From assembly GCA_038503075.1 (NCBI GenBank), contig JBCAML010000005.1:186001-250000 (forward strand): a DNA stretch of 64,000 bases. The letters run 5' to 3'. The translations under genes were made by a program, and so were the position numbers. A model generated the notes under the pieces. It was not told the origin of the DNA. It searched no databases and saw only the letters and a list, made by a program, of their open reading frames with translations. The stretch comes from Gyromitra esculenta. Its lineage: Eukaryota; Ascomycota; Pezizomycetes; Pezizales; Discinaceae. Below are positions 19,329 through 33,041 of the stretch, piece after piece. Every line of letters begins with the position of its first letter. Positions within the stretch are counted from its first letter, which is position 1.

Positions 19329-21265
19329 ATGCCTTCAACGAAGCCTCGATCTGCTCTTTCATTAACTGAACAGCTTGCGATCCTGGAGAACCCGGCTCCA
19401 ACTGGTATGTGGACTTCAAGTCTTTCACGGATAATTTGCTTACAGCTTTCTAGATTTTGACCCCGAGGCACTTGAACAAGAACATTGGGACGCGGAAGGG
19501 AGTGTAGAGTCTGGAGGTAGCAGCGATGAGGAAGAATATAATGGGAGAGAACATTATGTTGTAGTTGGGTATGAAATGGCTTTTCTTGATTGGTTGTGCA
19601 CTGATCTAATACTAAATTGGGAATGGAATAGGAAGAGTAAACTGCGGAAAGGCCATACCGCCCTCCTCGACCCTAAATATAACGGTGCTAGGATTAGTCG
19701 TGATAAACTCTACGATGATGATGACGATGAAGATGCGGATAGCGAGTCTGGAGGAAGTGGAGACAAAGACGAAGATGGTGAAGAGTCAAATGGCGAATCA
19801 ACCGGAGGCGGCGTTGAGCTCGATAGCGAGGATGATATTCGGGAGGGTACACCAGATAGCGATGAAGATGACGAAATTGATAGCGATGATGCCTTAGGTA
19901 GCGAGGAAGAAAGATTTTCTGGCTATAAGTTCCGGGGAAGCTCGACTACAGAAAAACCGGTTGGGGGGGGGAATTCTAGCGGAGAAAGCTCTGGAATTGA
20001 GGATAGCGGGAGTGAGGAGGAAGATGAAGGCGACACTGAAGACGAAGACGAAGACGAAGATCGTGATGAGGTGGATGATCAAGACGAAGATGAGGAAGAT
20101 GAAGAAGAAAGTGGAGATGACCGAGAAGAGGAAATTGCCCGGAGAGATCAGCTACGGAAAATGATGGCCGAGGAACAAAAGTCAGCACTCCTTTCGTGTA
20201 CGAAACCGAATTTGGCATAGTATCTAACAGTGATATTACAGGAATGTCGTAGAAAACATCTCGAAGGCTGCGAAAGCAGATGCAGACAAAGGTACTGCTG
20301 TACGGCAACAACAGGTAGCACTCCCGATCTCATACAATTAAACTAAACTATATTAAAGTTTGTTATAGAAAACTTTTGACTCCTTCCTCAGCATCCGCAT
20401 TAAACTCCAAAAAGCCTTAATATCTACAAACTCCCTCCCACAAGATGATTCTTCCACCACCACCACCTCTGAAACTTGGAAGACTGCCGAACAAAGTGCT
20501 CTAAGTCTCTGGAAAGTCCTCCACAGCCTCCGATCAGACCTTTCCGATTCCCGAACTGGTTCTAAACGGAAACACGACGACGTCGAAGAGATCACAACTG
20601 ATACTCTATGGGCTAAGATGCGCAAGCTCGATCGTGACACGGCGTCCTGGCGGGAAAGTACCCTCGACAAATGGTCTGCGAAAACTGCCGGTGTCGCAAC
20701 TGCCTCCCTTTCAGGAAAGCTCAACAACTCTGTCTCCACTCCTCGCTCCCTTACCGCCTCTCTCCACGAAACTCTCTCGTCGGATACAGATCGCCTTGTG
20801 GCTCGCACGCACACACCCCGATCTATGGCGCCTACATGTACTGCTGCAGAGGATACAGAGATCTTTGATGATACAGATTTCTATCAGCTCCTCTTAAAAG
20901 CACTAGTAGACCGGCGGATGGTGGATGGTGCTGCAGCAGGTTCGGGAACGGTAAGATGGACTACAGCCATGCGAGACTCGAAGAAAAAGAAAGTAGTAGA
21001 TACAAAGGCAAGTAAAGGGCGGAAGCTAAGATACCAAATTCAAGAGAAGATTCAAAATTTCATGGCACCAATGGAGAATAATGGATGGCACGAACAGCAG
21101 ATTGAGTAAGTTCTGTTTTTATAAAGGCCTCGATTATGGCAGTGCTGATATTTCTTCTTTAGTGAACTGTTTTCTAGTCTGCTGGGACAAAAGGTTAGAG
21201 TTGATGAAGAAGAGAAGGAAGAAGAAGATGTCGAGATGCATGGGTTACGGTTGTTTATAAACTAA
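19329..21265 (+). CDS. bfr2: AATF/Bfr2 (Che-1) ribosome-biogenesis protein
   Basis: Six exons (19329-19404, 19454-19568, 19632-20180, 20242-20314, 20369-21105, 21163-21265) join in frame to 550 aa. The start MPSTKPRSALSLTEQLAIL and DFDPEAL, then KSKLRKGHTALLDPKYNG, are typical of the family N-terminus. A long Asp/Glu/Ser-rich acidic stretch follows, then the AATF leucine-zipper part (KTFDSFLSIRIKLQKAL), and a TRAUB domain ending FYQLLLKALVDRR and IQNFMAP. Bfr2/AATF works in the nucleolus in early 40S processing at the U3 processome. Introns are 49-63 bp; the third uses a GTCAGC donor. The gene looks intact. Confidence 0.93.
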
Positions 21266-21769
21266 TTTACGATCAATCGTGGTTTGCGAATAATTTTCAT
21301 GGATTTAACTTAACTAAAATAGTTAATCCTAATCATCCTTAATGTTCCGTTCTTATCTATCTGTCTATATTCTCCCTCGCTCCTTAGGTTGGGTATTGTT
21401 CAGTGAGTGAATAAACTGAAGAGGACTTGCAATTGGGTTAAAGCTTAAAACGGTTAATCCAGCAACGAGAAACACATATTTAGGGCTATTACCAGTAGCA
21501 ATTTTCTATTTGAGTGTACTCTTATCTATGTGATTTCAGCCCAACAATTGATAGAATATTTTTGACGCCTGGCTTATTCGCTAGCGTAACGATAGTTAGG
21601 TATAAATTTTTTTCATATTGCACATGTATATAAAGCATCAACTGTATTGTCACGCCGTAAAATCTTATAACTCGTAAAATATCTTACCCTCGCCCTCCGA
21701 TCACTTTGGAATGTAGTCTTCATTACATATGCCATGAATCCTGATAAAGAAACCTGTTCATATCAATTC

Positions 21770-23218
21770 TCAAGAAACGCTCCCTAGAAAAACAACCAAT
21801 ACCGCACAATACCTACACCAGAACCGGATCAGTCCCCCCCCATATATGTATTCCTCTAACTATGGTGAAGCCACTTACGCTGCAGTTGCCGCAAAAATCT
21901 CATACCGCGAAGCATTAGTAAAACCTGAGAGCATCAAAGAGATGCCTATGGTAAAGCTTAAGACGATGTAAAGCCGAGCTTGACTCTCTTTGATATAATA
22001 TAGTAGGACGATAGGTATAAGAAGTGATTTGACTGCTAGCATCGTTATAAGGAGTCGCACTAAGCGTCGGATTCGAGGGGCAGAATATAAATGGAGATAT
22101 TTATAGGTGCTTTTGCGGCGGAGTGACTGTAGATCCATCGTCATTAGTTTTTGTGCTTGATGTTTAACCGAGGTGTGTGGATGTATAATACTTTTGGAGA
22201 GAAGATCTATAGAGAAGGGTATCGTTTAGCTTGGGCTCGATCACCAAGGTTATAAAAATAGAGAAACTCACGCATGTGCAGCCGCAGCAAAGTTTAGGCA
22301 GCAGCCATTCTATGGTAGAATCCAGAAATCCACAATCCATATCTTGCTGAGAGGAAGGTACAAAATCTTCTAGATCTTTCATAAATCGAGTTTCGGGTTC
22401 TATAAGAGGTCGATTCCCCTCCATCCAGTTGACGAAACTCTTTGTATTTCTTGGAGGGACTGGTTTTAGATTTACGAGCCTCTGATGGCGAAGAAGTGCT
22501 TCATCTAAAATTTCATGACTGTAAGAGATAATACCTTGGACAGTGATAAGTTTTAGACCGGAAAAATACCATATTCAGCAAGTTTCTTGCCTATTTGTTT
22601 CAGTAAGTTTTTTCGAGCTTTATTGAGATCATAACGCCGCGAACTCAAGAAAAGCTGCGTTTCATCTTTGGAGTCCACTAGGTCTAGTTTTTCCTCAAGT
22701 TCTGTAAGCTCGTCTTGCTTATTAAGTAGCGTTCTAATGTGTAGTCGACCGAATTTCCGAAACATGTCAAATTTTGGCTCTATATCCATGAAAGCCGTTA
22801 AGCTTGGATACCCTCTCGGGAATTTATCTTCAACTAAGACAAAATAAGTAAGTTTGGCCAATCCTTTCATTCATCTCCATGCCAAAGTTTTGGTAATTTA
22901 CTGCAATCGTGAGACGAGTCTTGGCTGTCTGGCGTTTGTGTTTCATCTTGGGGTTTTTGTTTTAAGCTACCCCAGGTTCTTCTCTTCCATTCATAGAAGG
23001 ATTTAGAGGGCTTGACTAAAAACCAAGCTTATTAGTGTCCGAAAAGCTAGTCTGATAAATCTATCGTCAGCTGTAGACTTACATGGACCGGGTTCATTAA
23101 TCGTAGTTGAAGAGCTAAAGGTTGATTGGTAGGCGCTTTTGGGCGATGGCTCTTGAGGCTTATCTTGCTTATCAGTTAAGCTAAGGTCGCCTGCAGAGGT
23201 GATATTCTCAGAACCCAT
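21770..23218 (-). CDS. DUF6594 membrane protein
   Basis: Six exons (23218-23083, 23015-22902, 22833-22570, 22504-22272, 22126-21879, 21812-21770) join in frame to 345 aa. The DUF6594 signature is clear: GYPSLTAFM, FDMFRKFGRLHIRTLL, QDELTELEEKLDLVD, then EYDEALLRHQRLVNL and WMEGNRPLIEPETRF. The C-terminus has membrane helices: MLAVKSLLIPIVLLYYI, LYIVLSFTIGISLMLSGF, and a last one after the conserved EIFAATAAY. The N-terminal 90 residues are Ser/Pro-rich and probably disordered. Such proteins are numerous in Pezizomycotina and their role is unknown. The 145-bp fifth intron could alternatively contain a small extra exon. Confidence 0.85.
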
Positions 23219-23806
23219 AGGTTTGATAGATGCGAATTGCGCTGCAGGCGATAGTTACTATAGCTATGGAATGATATTAAGGTATCTGGGACGTCGACAG
23301 CAGCATTGAAGAAAGGGAAGAAAGGGAGAAAAAGTATGCATGAAAAGATAGATGAGGCTTATAGCTCGGAGCATCACCCGGCAAGGCTGGGGAGCGATAT
23401 GTCTCCCGATGTTACAACTTTTCTAGACAAAAGGAAATATATACGGTTGTTCGTTACCTGACAGGATTCATGCGGACTCAATCTATTGTATGCTAGTACG
23501 AAAGTTCTATGCTTATTCAAGTCTGTACTTCTACGAGTTTAGGCATTGTCAACTACATCCATCCCTAGTCTTGGCGATAAAACCTGAGTATGGATCTGGC
23601 ACAGGTGGCGATGCGAAACTCGGCCACCGATTCAATTCGAGACTAGAGAAGCCCTTAAAACTTTACAGAGAGGCTTTAGGGAGAATGAACTACAAGCTAC
23701 TTAGAGAGTAAAGAGCATTAGAATGTTGAGTGGTTATCCATAGAGATCTTTGGATGTGCTGTCCAGAATCGCGAATCGCGAACAGAGTTGGCTGTAGCTG
23801 GAGGTA

Positions 23807-23970
23807 CAGCCTCTGGTAGAATTATTGTAGAAAAACGAGGGTAAGCGAACGTCCAAGTACTCTAGTTAATACCACTGCCAAAATATTTCTGACGAATCCG
23901 GAAGACCAATAAAAGCTTTAGATCCTGAGTTACCGCAGCTGCGGTTCTACAATAATTCTACCGGAGGCTG
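23807..23970. mobile_element. MITE-like element with 26-bp terminal inverted repeats
   Basis: The left end reads CAGCCTCTGGTAGAATTATT then GTAGAA. The right end is its reverse complement with one mismatch (CAGCCTCCGG...). Total length is 164 bp and the middle has no ORF. Flanks are GGTA on the left and AGTA on the right, compatible with a short TA-containing target duplication. Confidence 0.75.
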
Positions 23971-24185
23971 AGTACTCGGGTGGGGAAAGTCTGACGACAG
24001 GTGGCGGTGTAGTTCTTCTCTTGATGAGCCCAAGCTCGTTCGCATTCCAGACCTTTTTCCAATTAACTCAGTCTGATGTTTAATAAATGGAATTTTTGAT
24101 TTATTAGCCATTTTTATTAGGTTTCCCGGGGAGTCGTGGAGGGGAAAAAAATACTTGCACCACCGCCCATCGTCCGACTTTCCCC

Positions 24186-24335
24186 TACTCATTCCCGGAC
24201 ATATGAACCGGAAAACAGGGAAGTGTGGCTTTGTATGCTATGGAAGTGGCTTTGTATAACATGTAGCCTGAGAATGGTGTTGTGGCATATGGTTGCATCC
24301 CCTTGTTATCTGGTTCATATGACTGGGAACGAGTA
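24186..24335. mobile_element. MITE-like inverted-repeat element, copy B
   Basis: The 150-bp segment has termini TACTCATTCCCGGACATATG and, inverted, TACTCGTTCCCAGTCATATG, with pairing continuing for about 35 bp. It shares TGTGGCTTTGTATGCTATGG with copy A at 18637-18767. No ORF is present. Confidence 0.7.
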
Positions 24336-24917
24336 CGCCCGAGTATAACAGATTTGAAACTGGCCTGGACGGAATAGTGGGTTAGATACGAAGGACTTAT
24401 CAACTTATCGACTCTAAATCTCGGTGTCCCATAGCCCGGCAAAAGATACTGACCCTCCTGTATACCGCGGCTGAGCACAGTGTTTACTGAAACTTCATCA
24501 ATAAGAGAGATCCCTTTTGCAGGGGATCGGCTTTACCGGATAATGGGATCCCTTGCTCAGGGTCCTATCGAGGGACTAGTTCTGTAATCGGCGAAACTCA
24601 GTAATATGAAGGTCTGTTTAGCTACTAGCTACTAGTATTATCGAATCAAATACATCCCTAGAGAATTCCTGCTGATTAATGACAATTAACTACTAAAACC
24701 TCAATTCAATCTATCCTTGAAATCGCCTCGGACCACGCCTGAACCTCTAACCCTCTAAGTTTCATAAATCAATCCTTATGATATTTACCCTCATGCCCCC
24801 TCCAACCAACTAGGCCATAAAATATCCCTAATTCGAAAGGGCTCCTAATCGTGTCTAGTCTATTAAGTGATAGTTACCAAAACATGTTTCTAAACGTTTC
24901 TGATAACATTCCCCTTT

Positions 24918-25462
24918 CTACTCCTGGCGCTCTAGCTCGCTCTCGTGGACAGTTTCTTTGAGATTTTTGAGACCGTACCGCTCATTGCCATAGCAAGCCT
25001 TGATAACGTATGGTCCCTTAGGGGCTTTTCCGGGCCGCAGCAAGAGAACAGTCTCCCCCTCTTCGAATAAAGGGAAAGAAAGAGGACCGAGGGGTACTTT
25101 CACCCACTAAAATATATCAAAGCCGATCAGCCTCCGGACGAAAATTCGCAGGATGGTCGAATTGGTGTACTTACTGGAGGCGGAGTCGCATTTTTCGAAA
25201 CAAACGATCTTGTATTTGACCTCCTAGAAAACGGAAAGGTGAAATCCCATAGGCGCATTACCGCCCTCAAGCGCAGGCATTGATGCGATTTCCTAGGGGT
25301 TTTCACAGTTTGGTCGTTATCAGATTCAGAGATTCTCTCGGTTTTGTTCGTAGAACTGTCGGCTATACAGTTGCTCTGGTCTTTTGTTCCGTCAACTCCA
25401 GTGTGGTGTATCTCTAAGGAGGGATGAGTTTGGCTCTCAAGATCCATATCGTGAGGAGGCAT
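24918..25462 (-). CDS. Small protein of unknown function
   Basis: Two exons (25462-25175 and 25106-24918) join in frame to 158 aa across a 68-bp intron (GTAAGT donor, GCTGAT branch, TTTTAG acceptor). The N-terminal 90 residues are polar and low in hydrophobics. The C-terminal 60 residues form a compact block: FEEGETVLLLRPGKAPKGPY, then VIKACYGNERYGLKNL and an acidic end. That block looks like a small SH3-like beta barrel as found in short Pezizomycotina proteins, but I cannot name the family. The upstream exon is less certain than the downstream one. Confidence 0.5.
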
Positions 25463-25851
25463 TCTAACCTTGGGGGAATGAGTGTGTGAACTGAGGTACA
25501 GCCTTGACGGGGTATGGTCGAATATATACCAGCTCTAGCAGCTGCAAGCCGTGTGTTCGCTACAATATTGCGCCCATAGCCTTGTTCTTGCAGGCTATAG
25601 CTTGCTTGTGAAACCCAATTCTCGCCATTTTAACAGCCTTGGTTCTTGCCAAATTATAAGCCTCCGATGATACCATATCTTCGAGCGGCTAGTAATCTCG
25701 ATATCCTTACCATAGCTATCTAATTAGGGTAAGGGTTGGCTTATCGATAACTAAACGAGGCTCTGCGCAACCACAGCCAAGACAGAAAAAAATCCAAACC
25801 CCTCCCCCCCATCGACAAAACTCAAATCCAATCGTTCAAAGACAGCCAAAA

Positions 25852-27223
<1,372 letters not shown>

Positions 27224-27496
27224 ATTTAGGAAACTATTCAATAAGAGTTTCTTTCATGTAAATCTACAAAATAAATGCAAGGCCCTGGCGTTCGGAATTT
27301 TGTCACTACTATAAATTGGAAGACCATTTTCAAATTAAACGCGATAGTCATCCAGAGAACAAAGCAGAACTATTCAAAAATTTCAAATATCAGCCCATCC
27401 TTGTAATCATTATCCAACGTCACCATTACCAAATAAGGAAACCCTGAAGAGTGCGTGCGACGAAGCCCTTCGCCCCTTGATCCCAAAAATATTATA

Positions 27497-28861
27497 TTAT
27501 AGGTGGGCAAGGTCCAGTATTTCATGATCATCACTATTATATAACCAAGATTCTGGCCCCAAGCCAGGAAGTAATTTATGATGAGTATTCCGGCGGGTCC
27601 TGGCAATAAGTCTAGAGTTAGCGGGTATAAAAAAGTTCAACAGGTGTAAACAAACCTCTTCGCTTGTTTCGATAACTGGTGATCTGTTTAGACAGAGTTT
27701 AAGTCTTTTTTACCCAGACAGGCGGAAGTAAACAGTTGAAGGTACTTACGTGATAACCCAAGTCTTGTTTTTCTCCCCGTTATTAAACGTTCGATTAAGA
27801 CAAATCACTTCCTTGCCTTCGCCGAGGGTTACGCTGGTCCGTTCGAGTAGGAAAGAAGTTTTATAATTTATGATCTTCCAATTACAGGCTGCATCGAGCT
27901 CAAGTTTCCATGTATGTCCTAGCACATCGCTAGTGTCAAATTCCCACGCCGCCACGCCAAATTTCTCCTCACCCTTGATGTTGTATTTGACATTGCCAAG
28001 AAGCGTTCTTGTGAGCCTGCTCATGATACACCATGTGTTTATCCCCCCTAATCCAATGAATCTTGGTGAGAAGTTTTGCGCATGGATTAAAGTCCATTGC
28101 ATTCCCCAGCTCTCGCGATACTGGGAAGGTTTTGGCACGATAGGAAACGGTATCAAGATAGGAGGAGAAGTGAGATAAGGTTGATGGAGGATTTCTCCTG
28201 TAGTACTTCGTATTTGAAACCATCCGGGTGGGGAAGCTGCCATTGGGATAACGAATTCCCAACACTGTGAGTTGTCTCCAGGACGGAACTCGCGTGTTGT
28301 AACAGCGGAACCGAAAATGGAATAATATGCAGTAAGTGCACCGTCGTTGTGATCGTTGATTATCTTGTAGAAAGCTCTTGGGGGGGGCAGCAATATTAGT
28401 TTACAGATAAAGTAAAGAACATTCAAATAATAAAGCAGTTTACCCGTCTTTACCGTCTTCTATTTTCGCGATCCTCCACCTTTGCCATGGAGCTCCATGT
28501 TCATTTTGTACAACGATTTTTCCTTGGTCTTTCTTGACTAGGGATAGTTAGCCTCAACTACATATAGCTTAAAAAAAAGGTATCGCACACCTATTCTGGT
28601 TCCATTTGGTCCAGGTCCAGGATTTAGATCAAGCGATCTTCCGCTAGGCGTATTCGTGATAGAATATAACATTTCCTCTCCCCCAGACTTACAATCAGGC
28701 AGTGGCTCAATCCACCATATTTGTTGGTCACGGAAGTTGTTCTCATGTTGGTCGGAGAGGATTACAGACGACGAGGGCGCCTTTACACTTGCATCTTGGA
28801 TATGCAAGACGGAAGACGACCCATTACGAATGACATAAGCTCCAGGAGTAAGTTGACCCAT
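27497..28861 (-). CDS. Ricin-type beta-trefoil lectin-like protein
   Basis: Four exons (28861-28591, 28537-28444, 28376-27750, 27611-27497) join in frame to about 368 aa. The start MGQLTPGAYVIRNG is the usual opening of fungal cytosolic trefoil lectins; there is no signal peptide. Trefoil-like pieces with W/Q motifs recur: DQQIWWIEPLP, PWQRWRIAK, QCWEFVIP and WGMQWTLI. The C-terminal half (IKGEEKFGVAAWEFD, WKLELDA) also looks beta-rich. Family members bind glycans; some fungal ones protect against nematodes, but no such role can be read here. The last acceptor could be 12 bp further on, removing four residues. The name is by pattern, not by search. Confidence 0.65.
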
Positions 28862-30163
28862 GTTTCGCGTTTGATTAACTGAAAGGATGTGACTAAAGAG
28901 ACTGTTTGGAAGAAAAGTGGAGATACGAGGCTTATTCCCACTCCACTTACTAAAGGTTGCTGCGCAGAGTGAGGCTGACATTTGTCATGATTGTGGGAGA
29001 GCTGGAGCACGTGATCAGCCAGCGCACTCGACTAATTACATATAGATATTGTTTGGAGCACTCTACTCTTAGATCTTTGCTAACACACATCCTTTAAATA
29101 TTTCTGACAATCGGTAACTGATAACTATCTTTGTGGCGGTTTTGCATCATAATGATCTTGCTAGCGATAAGACCGTTTGTGGTGAACGTGAGTGTAATGC
29201 AACTATTCTAAGATTCTAGGAACTTAAGCTTTGGAACTCCAACCATCCCTAGGATTTAACTTTAATCTTCAGTACCTTTCACTCTGTAATACCTAGTCCT
29301 AAATTCCAGTCTCTAGAATCTCCACTTAAAAATACTAAAATCGGATACTGACTACCTACCTCTAACATTAACCGAATGAGATAATAAATAAATAAATAAC
29401 CTCTAACATTAATCTCAAAAGCGCGAGTGATTTTCCATGATTACAAAAGATTCGCGAAAAACTCTGTTATAGCTGGTGACAACTGGCTCCCATGTTACTG
29501 GAATAGCCTAATTAAGCTACATGTGCATAACAACAAAGCTTAAAATAAAAAATAAAAAGGCCAGCTGTTTTCATGCTCGATTCTCAGCTTTCCATTTGCA
29601 ACTAACGACGATTAATCCAGCTCCTCTAGTCCAGCTCTAATGTGAATAACCCAATCGATTGTTTTGAACTATAAAGCTTGTCTCGAATGTTTTATACGCT
29701 GATTTTTAAATATTAAGAGTGACAGCTCATTTTCAATGCGTAGATATCTGCTTTTTGCAGCGCAGGCCTAAAAGAACTGTTTGAGGTATCTGTACTCGTT
29801 GACCCTTGTAAATTGAAGCTGAAGAGACATCGAACGCGTTGGCTTCTTCTTTCGTCGTCCATGGTTGGCTGTAACTAAGAGCTTGTCACCTATCTTTATT
29901 TGGTCTCTAATAAGTGTACTACGAATAGCTGCATTTACAAGGTGACCAGTCCGTAAAGGAATTACAATCTCTACCCAGCCATATATGTATGTTATTCTAC
30001 TTCTAACCACAAAATGAAAATAAAGAGACACCCCTATCCATCCCACAAAAAAAAACACGAGAGTAAAAAAAATAAGCAATGGAAGAAAAGAAAAAAAGAT
30101 ACCCAAAGGAATTTGAGTAAGTAAGTCGATGGCCAACCACAAGATCAGCAATTGAACTGTCTA
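28862..30163. other. Intergenic, AT-rich
   Basis: A minus-strand frame of 127 codons at 29768-30151 lies just after the stop of the regulator gene. It has two hydrophobic stretches but no start context. A CTCTAACATTAA-type direct repeat occurs at 29360 and 29400, next to a short AATA tract. I see no certain gene. Confidence 0.5.
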
Positions 30164-33041
30164 TCATACCTCCCCTCCATCTAGCCACGAATTAATATTT
30201 ACCTGTAGATGGTTCGGTAGGTAGGAGTATGAGTCTACTCGAGGGGCATCTGCCATGATTAGATCCCGGTCGGTATGAGTCGGCGACCACCATGCGAGTG
30301 TTGGACTTGTAAGATCGAGGTGTTGCTCTTGATCGTTACTCGGAAATCCGCCACCGCTCGCGTCGCCAGCGAACTGCAATGGCAAAAACATGTGGCCATC
30401 AATAGAAGGAGGAGTAGCGGTAACAGACTCATACTCTTCAAAACGTTCTTCGACTCGTGGCGCCACCCTCTTCAGTTGATCTGCCAACTCCACGCTATGT
30501 CTCATAAGTGACATGTTCATTTTTGGAACACTCCTCAGCCAGCTCAAGACCATTTTGCCCTCAGAAAAAAGGGCGGCTCTATGCTCCGGCGTATGAATTG
30601 CCTTGTAGACCATTTCCAGCATGATGATCGCTTTTGCAGACATGAGATAGTGAAGGAGACACCACCAGGGAGAAATTTTGACCAACTTGCTGGGGTTTGG
30701 CTCGTCAACTATGAGATGGATTACTGCACGTGCTGATCGAACGCAAGTAGCTGCAGATATTTTATTGAACTCCTTGGATTCAAGTGATTCATTTGGGATA
30801 CGGCCGTCCATTAAGCAAAGACAAGGGCGGTTGATCAGAATTAGGATGTTGTAGTACTGGAACGCGAGATTTAACCGCTGTTGCACAATTGCGAATCAGT
30901 GAACTGTTCACCATTTAATCTGAAATATGCACTAATTCTAACCTGACGCCTGAAAACAGAATCCATATGGTCTCTCTGGAAATCCAGGGTAAACGGGAGC
31001 GAAGCTTTCCATTGTTCAAGTTTTATCGATAGATTTCGTATAGATTCTTGTATCTGAGACCAACTTTTATCTTTAGGGGATTTTGCAGAATACAGAACAT
31101 CCAGCACCTCCGTAGAAACTACCGTAAGTGTTTGATGCTTTGAGAAGTAAGCGTCCAGGGTCAGGTCGTCTTTGTGCTCGCTAGGTAATATTTCGTCGTT
31201 CAAAGCTGTGGGACAAGGCGCGCCACAATGTTTATCTTGAATCGCGCAAGGTCTCCCGGTAATGAGGCAAAGGTTGGCCTCGAGAGAACAAAGACAATAC
31301 CAAACACGCTGACGCATTTTATTCTGCATTTCATCCACAAGACTATCATTACGCAAGTGAAGCCCAATTCCGTAAGCAAGGCGGATTGCAAGACCAACGA
31401 CGTTCCATGCACTATTAAAATGAAATTAGTATTTCTACTTGCTTAGAAGGTTTATTGATTATAAACATACCGGTTTGTTTGAACACTAGCAAGCAGATAC
31501 ATTCCCGTTAATCCTAGTGCCTGAACCTGCCCTAAGTCTGGAATTTCAAAAACAGATCCACCGTCCAACGCTCCTAAAACTCTTGACTTGATAAAAAAGT
31601 CTACGTCTTTCCTATCATCCGTTGCTTCGAGCTCTGACTTACGATGCGTCTCACCAATCGCGAATACTAAATTCAGTAGCGTGAGCCATTTTCTCGAGCT
31701 TTCGTTGTTTGGAGACACGTGCGATCCGTAACAGAGCTCGTATTGCGCTATGAAAAGAGGTTTGCAGATAATGGGAAATAGTGGATGTACAGTGGCGAAG
31801 TATGAATCAATGAGCTTATCGGCTGTATGTTTTGGTGGGAGGGCAAACAAATCGACATGTCTACCAAGAATTGAGACATCCAAATCATCAAGTGATGGGC
31901 CTAGTCAATGTTAGATCAAGCCCCTGGAATATTTAAAGATTCGAAATTGCCTCTAGTTAGGCCAACATTCCTTGAGCTCTTCGTCTGGACGATTCCATCC
32001 TCTGAGCACCAGCGTGTACATCATGATCAGCCTTTTCGAGTTCATCATCCACACGGTTTATCCATGCTGCCTCGCTAGCTTTACCCAGATATCCGCTTGG
32101 ATTATTGACTGATACAGTGTTCACGTCTTCAGTTAAGTGATCGAGAGAGCTTGTTGAGCCAACTTCGGCAGAGACGAATGATTCGCCAGCATATGTCTCA
32201 GAGCTCTGAAGTGGGAAGAAATCATGGCCGCTTGTCTCATTGGTGCTGATGGACATCCGCCCAGGCGAGGTTGCGTAATAGGAATCTGGGGGCTGTCACC
32301 AGAGTTAGCGCATGACGGGTATGAAATATCTAAAGAACTGTGATAACCTTCGTCAAAGCCTTTTGAACAGCCAATCTCCCTGTGCTGTCTAAATAGGGTT
32401 CGATGTTTTGTATTAAATCTTCGAGAAGTATAATTCGACTTTCCAGTGTCTGTAGATTTCTGAAAAGAGTATTAGCTTTAGGTGGCTTCCTCAGAACTGA
32501 GCCCCTCCACCACACCATTTCTAGAAATTTCTGTCATGATGACTTCTTTAGAAAGAAAGGTTTCGGATCGAAATTGGGCACAGAACATCAAGGAAAGATG
32601 GCAAGAATGCTGACTTCTTTGCCCGTTCTCTCTTCCCATCCCCGTAATAACAATCTATTCTAGACACCCGGCAATGGTGGCACAAAGGTCTATCTCGGAG
32701 GAATTTTTAGCATTGAAGTTGCGCTTGGATACTTCCCCGTCAATGTTTCTGGGAAGATTTAAGGTAAATTTAGATATAGCGGACCTGTCACCATCGCACT
32801 ACATAACAGGATCGCGTCAGATAGATTCCAAGGCCAAGCGTTCTATTCTGGGAGGAAGTATGAAGTATCGAACCTTGGTCTTCTTCTCTCTACATGGTTC
32901 GCATGCATGTGACACTCGCCGCTTCTCCACCAAGCCATGAGAGTGGGTATCAAACTCCCTGGGTCTTCTCCAGCGGGGAATAGGAAGTTTCGGACGGTCT
33001 GGCTTGCTGCTGTCGCCTTCCGAGGAGTTTAGTATGCTCAT
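30164..33041 (-). CDS. Zn2Cys6 fungal-specific transcription factor
   Basis: Eight exons (33041-32874, 32798-32785, 32689-32615, 32459-32348, 32292-32010, 31900-31471, 31411-30943, 30877-30164) join in frame to 754 aa. The zinc cluster is Cys47, 50, 57, 64, 67, 74 (CX2CX6CX6CX2CX6C): HACEPCREKKTK, then CDGDR from a 14-nt exon, then PLCHHCRVSRIDCYYGDGKR. A short coiled-coil linker follows (NLQTLESRIILLEDLIQNI). The fungal-trans middle homology region begins near LFALPPKHTADKLIDSYFAT and includes AYGIGLHLRNDSL and RVWYCLCSLE. Its target genes are unknown. Exons 2-3 and the 5-to-6 junction (donor GTGCTC) were set by frame and motif. The C-terminus could extend through another intron. Confidence 0.88.

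Larger units (their letters stand above)
23219..24917. other. Intergenic region with two inverted-repeat elements
   Basis: Apart from the elements at 23807-23970 and 24186-24335 no gene is visible. The piece 24501-24525 can form a small hairpin (GATCCC ... GGGATC). The rest is AT-rich and scattered with stops. Confidence 0.6.

Noticed and set aside
21770..23218. Frameshifted pseudogene reading of the DUF6594 locus
   Set aside because: Five introns with matching phases restore a full 345-aa frame and all family motifs.
29768..30151. 127-codon minus frame after the regulator gene, possible last exon
   Set aside because: Joining it would need a 41-bp intron with no branch site; the stop at 30164 is simpler.
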